DNA from: Flexivirga endophytica
GTDB taxonomy: Bacteria > Actinomycetota > Actinomycetes > Actinomycetales > Dermatophilaceae
Length of the DNA stretch: 64,000 bases
Direction: 5' to 3'
Assembly: GCF_014640635.1 (NCBI RefSeq)
Contig: NZ_BMHI01000004.1
Span: forward strand, 1 to 64,000
The notes beneath the pieces were generated by a model that worked only from the letters and a program-made list of their open reading frames with translations, was not told the DNA's origin and searched no databases. Of this stretch, positions 1 through 6,765 are shown piece by piece (the stretch's first letter is position 1; every line of letters starts with the position of its first letter). A program made the position numbers and the translations under genes.

Positions 1-66
1 GCTAAGCCCTTCAGCGCCGATGGTACTGCACTCGGTAGGGTGTGGGAGAGTAGGACACCGCCGAAC
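1..66 (+). rRNA. rrf: 5S ribosomal RNA, 3' part
   Basis: The window opens inside a 5S rRNA gene. The sequence GCTAAGCCCTTCAGCGCCGA, the GGTACTGC segment and the closing GAGTAGGACACCGCCGAAC are the conserved 3' half of actinobacterial 5S rRNA. The 5' half (about 50 nt) lies outside the window. The 3' end is placed near 66 by comparison with other actinobacterial 5S genes and may be off by a few bases. A strong hairpin follows, as expected at the end of an rRNA operon. Confidence 0.93.
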
Positions 67-79
67 ATAATTTACGCAG

Positions 80-124
80 AGGGTCGGTCACGAGCACTTG
101 AAAGTGTTTGTGACCGGCCCTTTG
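80..124 (+). terminator. rRNA operon terminator hairpin
   Basis: A long hairpin starts 14 nt after the 5S gene. Its outer arms GGGTCGGTCAC and GTGACCGGCCC pair with one mismatch, and an inner CACTT/AGTG stem continues it. A short TTTG run follows. Position and structure fit an intrinsic terminator of the rRNA operon. Confidence 0.85.
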
Positions 125-204
125 TCATGTTTGGGAACGTTCCGCCGGCCGAGGGGCCGCGCGGCGTACGGTGAAGTTCGAGCGCGGTGGTCGACTGAAG
201 GATC

Positions 205-1905
205 ATGGCGCACGGGAATCTTGGAGAGTTGGTGCGTCCGGTGACGAATGACGATGAGGCGCAGCCCGGTAAGGGCTCCGACGGTGGCCGCCGTTCTGGA
301 CGTTGGTCACGTGCAGCAGGCGACGGCTCGACGCGCCGCGGGAGTGCCGGCGATTTCGGCGACCGTACCGAGCGCACCGACCAGACCCGTCAAGACCGAG
401 GGGGTCCCGACCAGGACCGTCAGGACCAGAAGGCCGGGCGGTCCGACGTGCGTGGGCGCGGTAGTAGTCCGGAACGTCCCGCGGATCGGGAGCGACCACG
501 ACGGGACGACCGTGGAACGGCCGCCGGACGGCGCGATGCCGACCGTGGTGGACAGCGCAGGGACGACCGCGGGCGCCCGCCGCGTCGCGACGGCGGACCA
601 CGTGACGAGCGTGGCCGCGACATCGGGCCTGGACGGGACGATCGCGGTGCCGGCTCCGGTGCGCGTGGCGGCGACCGACCGAGCTACGGCCGTGGGCCGC
701 GTGAAGCTGACCGTCGGGACAGTCGCGGGAGCGGCGGTTCGTACGGTGACCGGCGTCCCCCTCGGTCCAGCGATGGTCCGCAGCGTGGCCGGAGTGATCG
801 CCCGCAGCGCGGCGGCAGTGATCGGCGGGACGACCGGCGTGATGACCGGCGGGATGAGCGTTCGTCGGCTGGAGACCGTGCGCCGCGGGGGCCGCGCTCC
901 TGGGACCGTTCCTCGCCGTCGCATCGCTCCGATCGTGACACACGGGTAGAGCCGCCGCTGCCGGAAGAGATCACCGGCAAGGAGCTGGACCGCTCTGTGT
1001 GGCGTGAGATGCGCACGCTGACGAAGGAGAACGCTGAAGGCGTCGCCAAGCACTTGGTGGCCGCGGCGACATTGCTGGAAGAGGACTCCGATCTCGCACT
1101 GGCGCATGCTGAGCACGCTGCACGACGGGCTGGCCGGGTGGCTGCTGTGCGCGAGGCGCTGGGGCTGGTGCACTACCGGCGCGGAGAGTTCAATGATGCG
1201 ATCCGCGAATTTCGTACTGCCAAGCGACTTTCGGGCTCCAATCACCTGCTGCCCTACTTGGTCGACTGCGAACGCGGGCTGGGCCGCTACGAACGTGCCC
1301 TCGACCTGGCAGCGTCGCCCGAAGCGCGGAGCTTGGGTGAGGCGGACAACATCGAACTCGCGATCGTCGTGTCCGGTGTCCGGCGAGACCTCGGTCAGCC
1401 GGAGGCCGCCCAGATGGTGCTGCGCATTCCTGCTCTGGAGCGTGCTTCGAAACAGCCATGGGCAGCCCGACTGTTCTATGCGTATGCCGAGGCGCTGCTC
1501 GCAAGCGAATCCGAGGACGAAGCCCGCGACTGGTTCGCCAAGGCCTTGGATGCGGACTCGGAGGGTCAGACCGATGCGGCCGAGCGGGTCGCCGAACTCG
1601 AGGGTCTGGTATTCATCGATGCCCTGAGTGATGACGATGAAGACAATGGCGAAGCCGTCGATGAGCAACACGATGCTGCCGGTGTGGCTCTTCCGAAGCC
1701 GTCGCCTGCTGCAGCGCAGCCCGATGATGATGGTTCGACGGCAACTGCGACGGCAACTGCGACGGCGCCGGCAACGGCGCCGGCCGATCGCGACGACTCG
1801 TTGGAGCAGGCCGAGTCGACAGATGAGGCGGCTGTGGCCCCAGAGCCGATCGTGCCGGGACAGCTGACCTTCGACGACGGGGACGAGGACAACCGTCGGG
1901 CTTGA
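205..1905 (+). CDS. TPR protein with long disordered Arg/Asp-rich N-terminus
   Basis: 566 aa. Residues 1 to about 250 are low-complexity and dominated by R, D, G and S (runs such as RRDDRRDDRRDERS), so this part is probably disordered and resembles RNA-binding RGG/RD tails. Residues about 255-460 are helical and TPR-like (KHLVAAATLLEEDSDLALAHAEHAARR, then HYRRGEFNDAIREFRTAKR). The C-terminus is acidic, with an ATATATAPATAPA stretch encoded by a short DNA tandem repeat near 1738-1785. A gene of this type occupies the same place upstream of the HAD phosphatase in mycobacteria (Rv1691-like, from memory). The ATG at 205 has GAAGGA just upstream. The function is unknown; RNA or ribosome association is only inferred from the tail. 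Confidence 0.8.
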   Translation: MAHGNLGELVRPVTNDDEAQPGKGSDGGRRSGRWSRAAGDGSTRRGSAGDFGDRTERTDQTRQDRGGPDQDRQDQKAGRSDVRGRGSSPERPADRERPRRDDRGTAAGRRDADRGGQRRDDRGRPPRRDGGPRDERGRDIGPGRDDRGAGSGARGGDRPSYGRGPREADRRDSRGSGGSYGDRRPPRSSDGPQRGRSDRPQRGGSDRRDDRRDDRRDERSSAGDRAPRGPRSWDRSSPSHRSDRDTRVEPPLPEEITGKELDRSVWREMRTLTKENAEGVAKHLVAAATLLEEDSDLALAHAEHAARRAGRVAAVREALGLVHYRRGEFNDAIREFRTAKRLSGSNHLLPYLVDCERGLGRYERALDLAASPEARSLGEADNIELAIVVSGVRRDLGQPEAAQMVLRIPALERASKQPWAARLFYAYAEALLASESEDEARDWFAKALDADSEGQTDAAERVAELEGLVFIDALSDDDEDNGEAVDEQHDAAGVALPKPSPAAAQPDDDGSTATATATATAPATAPADRDDSLEQAESTDEAAVAPEPIVPGQLTFDDGDEDNRRA

Positions 1906-2005
1906 TACGGGCGTCGGACGGTGATCGTCCACATCCCCGGTCCCCGCGGCTCGAGCGTCCACAGCGCGCCGCGCGGTAGTGGTCGGCGGAGTATCGAGTC
2001 CGCAT

Positions 2006-2035
2006 GCTGGATGGGAACACATGTTCCCATCCAGC
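2006..2035 (+). promoter_or_regulatory. LexA-type SOS box within a 30-bp palindrome
   Basis: Two 14-nt arms (GCTGGATGGGAACA and TGTTCCCATCCAGC) flank a CA centre. The core GAACACATGTTC matches the Gram-positive/actinobacterial LexA box GAACRNRYGTTC at every constrained base. The right arm abuts the AAGGAG ribosome binding site (2036-2041) of the ssb-like gene that starts at 2047. LexA binding is inferred from the match. The same inverted repeat could also form an RNA hairpin that touches the ribosome binding site. Confidence 0.7.
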
Positions 2036-2046
2036 AAGGAGTAGCG

Positions 2047-2460
2047 ATGACTGCACAGCCGAAAGCGACCCGACCCACTCGACCGGCTGGGCCGCCTCGG
2101 CCCGCCGAAGCATCGGGCGCCGTCAACGAGGTACGTCTGGTGGGACGACTCAGCGCACCGCCGGTGGTCAAGCATCTCCCGAGCGGTGCCGAAGTCGTCC
2201 AATTGCGGGTCGTCGTCGACCGAGAGCGACGCCCCGGGGCGAAGGCATCCGACGGCGCGACCCGGTCTCCGACAGTGGACACGATCGACATCGCATGCTG
2301 GTCGGCGCAGGTTCGCCGCCGCGCGATGTCGTTCGCCGGCACCGAGACGGTAGAAGTGTCGGGTGCGCTTCGGCGCCGATTCTGGCGTGGCCCCGTGGGG
2401 GTGGCCAGCCGATACGAAGTCGAGGTCGACAAGCTGCGGGTGATCAAGCGCGCGTCCTGA
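2047..2460 (+). CDS. Single-stranded DNA-binding protein paralogue (OB fold)
   Basis: 137 aa. After a Pro-rich N-terminus, residues about 22-132 look like an SSB OB fold: NEVRLVGRLSAPPVVKHLPS, a Val/Arg strand, DTIDIACWSAQVRRRAMSF, then VEVSGALRRRFWRG and a closing strand YEVEVDKLRVI. It lacks the long Gly-rich tail and acidic C-terminal tip of the housekeeping SSB, so it is probably a paralogue used in repair or recombination. The ATG at 2047 is chosen because AAGGAG lies 5 nt upstream; an in-frame ATG at 1921 would place the LexA palindrome inside the gene. The SOS box suggests damage induction. Confidence 0.8.
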   Translation: MTAQPKATRPTRPAGPPRPAEASGAVNEVRLVGRLSAPPVVKHLPSGAEVVQLRVVVDRERRPGAKASDGATRSPTVDTIDIACWSAQVRRRAMSFAGTETVEVSGALRRRFWRGPVGVASRYEVEVDKLRVIKRAS

Positions 2461-2510
2461 CGGGTGAGCCACCCGGTCCGCGTTTGCGGGATCACGGGCA
2501 AGATGGTCGG

Positions 2511-3716
2511 GTGCCACACACTTCACAGCCGCAAGGGACGCCGGACGATCAGGAGAGCCGGCGTCCGTCGGATCAGCAGTCGTCGGATCAGCAGTCGCCA
2601 GATGGGCGGTCGCCAGATGGGCGGTCGTCTACCGGTGAGCGCAGCCTGGTTGCCGCCTACCCAGGGTTGGTGTGTGACCTGGACGGGGTGGTCTACCGCG
2701 GCGCGCAGGCGGTGCCCCATGCGGTCGTCGAGCTGACGGCTGCACGAGAAGGTGGCGCAAGGGTGGTGTTCGCGACCAACAATGCATCGCGTCCGCCTGC
2801 CGTCGTGGCGGAGGCGCTGCGTGGGCTGGGGCTCACCTTGGACGACCAAGACGTGCTGACCAGTTCGCTTGCGGGTGCGCGGCACCTGGCCGAGCATTTC
2901 CCGGACGGTGCCACAGTGCTGGCGATCGGTGGGCCAGGGGTGGCAGACGCGTTGCATTCGGTCGGTTTGCGTCCGGTGCTCGCGGCCGACGCTGCGGACG
3001 CCGATATCGATGCCGTCCTCCAGGGATACGGCGCCGCCGTCACGGCAGCCGAATTGGGTGAAGCGGCATACGCGATTCAACGGGGAGCGAAGTGGGTCGC
3101 GACGAACAATGACCTGACGCTGCCGACGGACCGAGGGGTGGCACCGGGCAACGGGTCACTGGTCGCTGCGGTGCGGTTGGCGGTCGACGTCGAGCCGACT
3201 GTGGTGGGAAAGCCGGGTCCGTTGCTCTACGAACTCGCGGCGCACGAACTCGGCACCGGCCCGGAGGCTACGCTCGGGATCGGCGATCGGTTGGAGACGG
3301 ATACGGCGGGTGCCCACGCTGCCGGTATGGACGCGTTGCACGTGTTGACCGGTGTGCACGGGCCGGGCGATCTGGTTCGCGCGCCGCGCGAGTTGCGGCC
3401 GCGTTATGTGGGAGTGGATCTGCAGGTGCTGCGCGAGCCCTATGCCGAGCCCGAGCGGTCGGGGGACGGGCGCTGGACCGCTGACGGGTGGACCGCGGCG
3501 CTGGACGGCATCGGGTCGTCGGCTCGGATCGTGTACGGGTCGGGCGCAGGGGCGGAGGGAGCGCTCGAGTCAGGGTCGGGCTCGGCGTCGGCCTCGGAGT
3601 CCGGACCGGCGTGGGTCACGCGGTTGCGTTTGGCGCTCCGAGTGCTCTGGGAGGCGATCGACGACGGTCGGATCACTGAAGCCGAGGCCGTAGCCGGGTT
3701 GCCGGACCAGCAGTAG
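2511..3716 (+). CDS. HAD-IIA family sugar/glycerol phosphatase (NagD-like)
   Basis: About 401 aa from GTG 2511. HAD motif I is CDLDGVVYRG (near residue 55), followed by ATNNASRPP (motif II region), VVGKPGPLLYE and GIGDRLETDTAGAHAAGM (motifs III/IV). This layout is that of NagD/AraL-type HAD-IIA phosphatases. The mycobacterial gene at the same position (Rv1692) is a glycerol-3-phosphate phosphatase, so that activity is plausible but not shown here. The N-terminal 40 residues are a repetitive Ser/Asp/Gln linker. Start choice: CAAGAT lies 6 nt before this GTG, the leaderless spacing seen elsewhere in the window. A start further downstream is possible. Confidence 0.85.
   Translation: MPHTSQPQGTPDDQESRRPSDQQSSDQQSPDGRSPDGRSSTGERSLVAAYPGLVCDLDGVVYRGAQAVPHAVVELTAAREGGARVVFATNNASRPPAVVAEALRGLGLTLDDQDVLTSSLAGARHLAEHFPDGATVLAIGGPGVADALHSVGLRPVLAADAADADIDAVLQGYGAAVTAAELGEAAYAIQRGAKWVATNNDLTLPTDRGVAPGNGSLVAAVRLAVDVEPTVVGKPGPLLYELAAHELGTGPEATLGIGDRLETDTAGAHAAGMDALHVLTGVHGPGDLVRAPRELRPRYVGVDLQVLREPYAEPERSGDGRWTADGWTAALDGIGSSARIVYGSGAGAEGALESGSGSASASESGPAWVTRLRLALRVLWEAIDDGRITEAEAVAGLPDQQ
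2566..2625 (+). repeat. Two pairs of tandem 15-bp coding repeats
   Basis: Two identical copies of CGTCGGATCAGCAGT are followed directly by two identical copies of CGCCAGATGGGCGGT. They encode SDQQS-SDQQS-PDGRS-PDGRS in the linker before the HAD domain. In-frame 15-bp units allow length variation without a frameshift. Confidence 0.9.
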
Positions 3717-3795
3717 CCTGTGCCGCAGGCGTGCAGATCACGTCACACCATCAGTGTCGGTGGTTGTCCAGCGCAATGCTCGAGGAGACAGCGAA

Positions 3796-4434
3796 ATGGC
3801 GATCAACAGCGTGCGAACGGCCCTGCAACTGCTGAGTGGAGCAGGTGAGGTGACACGCGCCAAAGCGCTGGAAGCAGCCGGCACGCTGCTGGAATTGCCA
3901 GGTGTCGGCGAGACGTCCGCACGGGCCGGACAGCTTGCCGAAGAGCTCATCGAAGCGGCTACCGCCAACCAGGCGATGGTCAGCGACCTCGTGCGCACCG
4001 AGGTCGACGGTCGGCTCGCGTTCCTGGGCCTGGCGCGAGGCAGTGACCTCGAGGCGGCGCAGCGCAAGATCGAGGCCCTCGAGCGAGAGGTCGCCGAGCT
4101 GCGCGAGACGGTCGGGAAGCGCGGGACGTCCGCCGGCGCCGCCGCTGCCAGCGGCGGCGCCGGAGTGACCCGGACCGCGATCAAGACGCCCGCCACGCCG
4201 GCGGCCGGTAGCGGTACGGCTGCGAAGGCACCGGCGTCGCCCAAGGCCCCCGCGAAGAAGACGGCCAAGAAGGCAGCGACTCCCGCCAAGAGGGCCACAG
4301 CCACCAACAAATCGACCACAGCGAAGAAGTCCGCAGCCACCAAGAAGTCGGCGGCCAAGAAGACAGCCAAGAAGACGACCACTAAGGCAGCCACACCGGC
4401 TGCTGCCAAGAAGGCGAGTTCGCGCAGGTCATAA
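3796..4434 (+). CDS. Lys/Ala-rich histone H1-like protein with coiled coil
   Basis: 212 aa. Residues 1-75 are helical (NSVRTALQLLSGAGEVTRAK...). Residues about 90-115 form a likely coiled coil (DLEAAQRKIEALEREVAELRETV). From about residue 140 the protein is almost only K, A, T and P, with repeated AKK/TAKK units like histone H1 or the basic tail of mycobacterial HU. GAGGAG lies 8 nt before the ATG at 3796, so the upstream in-frame ATG at 3754 is not used here. It is tightly followed by the next gene (TAATG overlap). DNA or polyphosphate binding by the tail is inferred; no characterised family is recognised for the N-terminus. Confidence 0.72.
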   Translation: MAINSVRTALQLLSGAGEVTRAKALEAAGTLLELPGVGETSARAGQLAEELIEAATANQAMVSDLVRTEVDGRLAFLGLARGSDLEAAQRKIEALEREVAELRETVGKRGTSAGAAAASGGAGVTRTAIKTPATPAAGSGTAAKAPASPKAPAKKTAKKAATPAKRATATNKSTTAKKSAATKKSAAKKTAKKTTTKAATPAAAKKASSRRS

Positions 4435-4961
4435 TGGTGGGCGTGAGTGACGACGCGGAGCAGACACTTAGCGCACCGATCCCGTCCCCGAAAATGTTCG
4501 GGCGGCCAGCCGCTCCGGCCGGGCATCCCGACCAGGGTTCCGCCGACGAGAACTCTGCGGACCAGGACAGCGGTGATGAGACCTCGGTGACCCCGGCGTC
4601 GACGGCGACCGAACCGGCCGCATCCACAGCGCCCCCGTCGCGCTTTCCGAGCACCGGAGATGCCCGCGTCGACCAGGCAGTGGCACATCTTCCGGACCCG
4701 GACGAGCACCGACCGAACACGCGTCACGACGAGGCGGCATACTCGACGGGCAGCCACGGTCACGGTTCCGTGCCGACGACGGCCGGCGCAGACCCCAACG
4801 CAGATCCCGGCGCTCTCGAGACCGAAGGCCCCGCGGAAGGCTCTGCGGAGGCACCGAGCGACGTCAGCCTGCCCGATCCGGGTCTGCTGGACACCCACAT
4901 CGCCGATGTGACCTCGGTGCACCGGCAGCTGCAGCAGCGCCTGTCGGACCTGTCGGGCTGA
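4434..4961 (+). CDS. Hypothetical acidic low-complexity protein upstream of tlyA
   Basis: 175 aa, rich in D, E, A, P, S and T and probably disordered for most of its length. Only the C-terminal ~35 residues (LPDPGLLDTHIADVTSVHRQLQQRL) look like a conserved helical segment. The ATG overlaps the previous stop (TAATG); a GTG at 4443 is an alternative start. The stop is 3 nt before tlyA. Mycobacteria have a short protein of unknown function (Rv1693) at this place, and the C-terminal helix may correspond to it. No function can be assigned. Confidence 0.65.
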   Translation: MVGVSDDAEQTLSAPIPSPKMFGRPAAPAGHPDQGSADENSADQDSGDETSVTPASTATEPAASTAPPSRFPSTGDARVDQAVAHLPDPDEHRPNTRHDEAAYSTGSHGHGSVPTTAGADPNADPGALETEGPAEGSAEAPSDVSLPDPGLLDTHIADVTSVHRQLQQRLSDLSG

Positions 4962-4964
4962 TCG

Positions 4965-5768
4965 GTGCGAGCGGACGCAGCCCTGGTCGAGCGCGGCCTG
5001 GCCAGGTCACGTGCTGTTGCCCGGGAGCTCATCCAAGCCGGGCAGGTCTCGGCGGCCGGTCGGACCGTCGGCAAGCCGTCGACACCGGTCGATCCCGCTG
5101 AGCTGATGGTCTCCGGTGAGGTTGACCAGTGGGTCGGCCGGGCGGCATACAAGCTGCTGCAGGCACTGGAGACGTTCCCGGTGTCAGTGAGCAGGAAGCG
5201 ATGCATCGACGTCGGAGCGTCTACCGGCGGGTTCACCCAAGTGCTGCTCGACCGAGGGGCTCGCGAGGTCGTCGCCCTCGACGTCGGCCACGGCCAACTT
5301 GCCGCAGTGGTGCGAGCGGATGCCCGCGTGATCGAGCGCTCCGGCACGAACGTGCGCGACATCGGGGCTGACGACGTCGGCGGCCCGGCGGACATCGTGG
5401 TCGCGGACCTCAGTTTCATCTCGCTGCGGCTGGTCCTCGACCGGCTGGCCGTGCTGACCACGTTCGAAGGCGACCTCATCACGCTGGTCAAGCCGCAGTT
5501 CGAAGTCGGGCGCGAGCGGTTGGCGCGCACCGGGGTGGTGTCGTCGCCCCACGAACGACACCGGGTCCTGCGTGACGTGCTGGCCCTGGTGCCGCAGCTC
5601 GGGCTGCACGTGCACGGCTTGACGACGAGCCCGATCTGCGGTGGCACGGGCAATCGGGAGTACCTGCTGTGGGCGCGACGGGTGGCGGGGGGCAGTATGA
5701 CGGAGGTGGACGTGCAACAGGCGCTGGAACAACTGCTGGCCGACGAGCTGAAGGACGCGCACGTATGA
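4965..5768 (+). CDS. tlyA: rRNA 2'-O-methyltransferase / hemolysin A family, TlyA
   Basis: 267 aa, the normal TlyA length. An S4 RNA-binding domain is at the N-terminus (ADAALVERGLARSRAVARELI, residues 3-60). A FtsJ-type methyltransferase domain follows, with the SAM loop DVGASTGGFT (about 82-91), VVADLSFISLRL and LVKPQFEVGR. TlyA methylates 16S and 23S rRNA riboses in mycobacteria, and its loss gives capreomycin resistance. The start is GTG, with poor Shine-Dalgarno and probable coupling to the preceding gene. The end overlaps NAD kinase by ATGA. Confidence 0.93.
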   Translation: MRADAALVERGLARSRAVARELIQAGQVSAAGRTVGKPSTPVDPAELMVSGEVDQWVGRAAYKLLQALETFPVSVSRKRCIDVGASTGGFTQVLLDRGAREVVALDVGHGQLAAVVRADARVIERSGTNVRDIGADDVGGPADIVVADLSFISLRLVLDRLAVLTTFEGDLITLVKPQFEVGRERLARTGVVSSPHERHRVLRDVLALVPQLGLHVHGLTTSPICGGTGNREYLLWARRVAGGSMTEVDVQQALEQLLADELKDAHV

Positions 5769-6670
5769 CGCGGCGCGTGCTGCTGGTCGGGCACCCTGGC
5801 CGGCCGGAGGCCCTCGACGTGGCAGCGGAGCTGGTGCACGGACTGACCGCGAACGACATCGAGGTCATCGGCCAGACGGACGAACTCGATGCCTTTGGCG
5901 TCCTCGGCGAATCCGGCGTCACCGGTTATGCCGCACCGCAGCCGGACGGCGCCGAGGTGGCGCTCGTCCTCGGTGGTGACGGCACGATCCTGCGTGGCGC
6001 CGAGATCGTCCGGGAGAGCGGCGTACCGCTGCTCGGCATCAATCTGGGGCACGTCGGATTCCTCGCCGAGGCGGAGCGGGACGACATACATCACACCGTC
6101 CGCAAGGTCGTCGACCGCGACTGGACCGTCGAGGAGCGTGGAACCCTTGAGGTCGAGGCGTCCCTGGACGGTCGCTCCCTGTGGACCAACTGGGCGCTCA
6201 ACGAAGCATCCGTCGAGAAGGCGGCACGGGAGCGCATGCTCGAGGTGACCCTCGCGATCGACGGCCGGCCGCTGTCCACCTGGGGCTGTGACGGGGTCGT
6301 GATGGCGACACCGACGGGATCCACGGCATACGCGTTCTCGGCGGGTGGGCCCATCGTGTGGCCCGGAGTCCCGGCGACACTGGTCGTGCCGATCTCGGCG
6401 CATGCGTTGTTCGCGCGTCCGCTGGTGCTCAGCCACGACGTGCACATCGCGATCGACCTGCGCGACACCAGCGATGCCCAAGCCGTGCTCTGGTGCGACG
6501 GGCGGCGCTCCTTCGACGTACCGCAAGGAGCACGCATCGAGGTGCGCCGCAGTGACCAGCCGGTCCGGCTGGCGCGCCTGGGCACCGCACCGTTCACCGA
6601 CCGGCTGGTCGCGAAGTTCGACCTGTCCGTGTCCGGCTGGCGCGGCGCGGATCGGCGTTCGCACAGCTGA
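5765..6670 (+). CDS. nadK: NAD kinase
   Basis: 301 aa from the ATG that overlaps the tlyA stop (ATGA). GGDGTILRGAE (about residue 69) is the conserved GGDGT nucleotide motif. GCDGVVMATPTGSTAYAFSAGGP (about 175-195) is the second signature. It phosphorylates NAD+ to NADP+ in the cytoplasm. An in-frame extension upstream to 5669 lies wholly inside tlyA and is rejected. The tlyA-nadK-recN order is conserved in actinobacteria. Confidence 0.94.
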   Translation: MTRRVLLVGHPGRPEALDVAAELVHGLTANDIEVIGQTDELDAFGVLGESGVTGYAAPQPDGAEVALVLGGDGTILRGAEIVRESGVPLLGINLGHVGFLAEAERDDIHHTVRKVVDRDWTVEERGTLEVEASLDGRSLWTNWALNEASVEKAARERMLEVTLAIDGRPLSTWGCDGVVMATPTGSTAYAFSAGGPIVWPGVPATLVVPISAHALFARPLVLSHDVHIAIDLRDTSDAQAVLWCDGRRSFDVPQGARIEVRRSDQPVRLARLGTAPFTDRLVAKFDLSVSGWRGADRRSHS

Positions 6671-6675
6671 CCGAG

Positions 6676-6728
6676 GCATCACGAAGTATCGGCGGAACGG
6701 GTCCGGCGAGAACTTCGTGGGGTGACGG
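6676..6728 (+). repeat. Intergenic inverted repeat, family A, copy 1
   Basis: Between nadK and recN. The arms ACGAAGTATCGG and GAACTTCGTGGGG match the family A element found at 32077, 36239 and 63018. The left arm has lost its GGGGTCCCCG end, so this is the most degraded copy. The orientation is the same as copy 3. Confidence 0.75.
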
Positions 6729-6753
6729 AGCAAGGGAGCAGGCCGAGGGTGAC

Positions 6754-6759
6754 TAGGCT
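6754..6759 (+). promoter_or_regulatory. -10 element of leaderless recN promoter
   Basis: TAGGCT lies 6 nt before the GTG start of recN, so transcription would begin at or next to the start codon. No good -35 is visible and there is no Shine-Dalgarno sequence. Confidence 0.6.
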
Positions 6760-6765
6760 GCCGAC

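Noticed and set aside
128-140. Second LexA box at GGGAACGTTCCG
   Set aside because: GAACGTTC lacks the four-base spacer between half-sites that LexA needs.
307-2526. 739-residue open frame on the minus strand across the TPR and ssb-like genes
   Set aside because: It is a by-product of the G/C-rich third positions and Arg/Asp repeats of the plus-strand genes. It has no start signal and low-complexity, family-less translation.
2566-2625. CRISPR-like repeats
   Set aside because: Two pairs of adjacent 15-mers without spacers, in frame in a coding linker. No cas genes are present.
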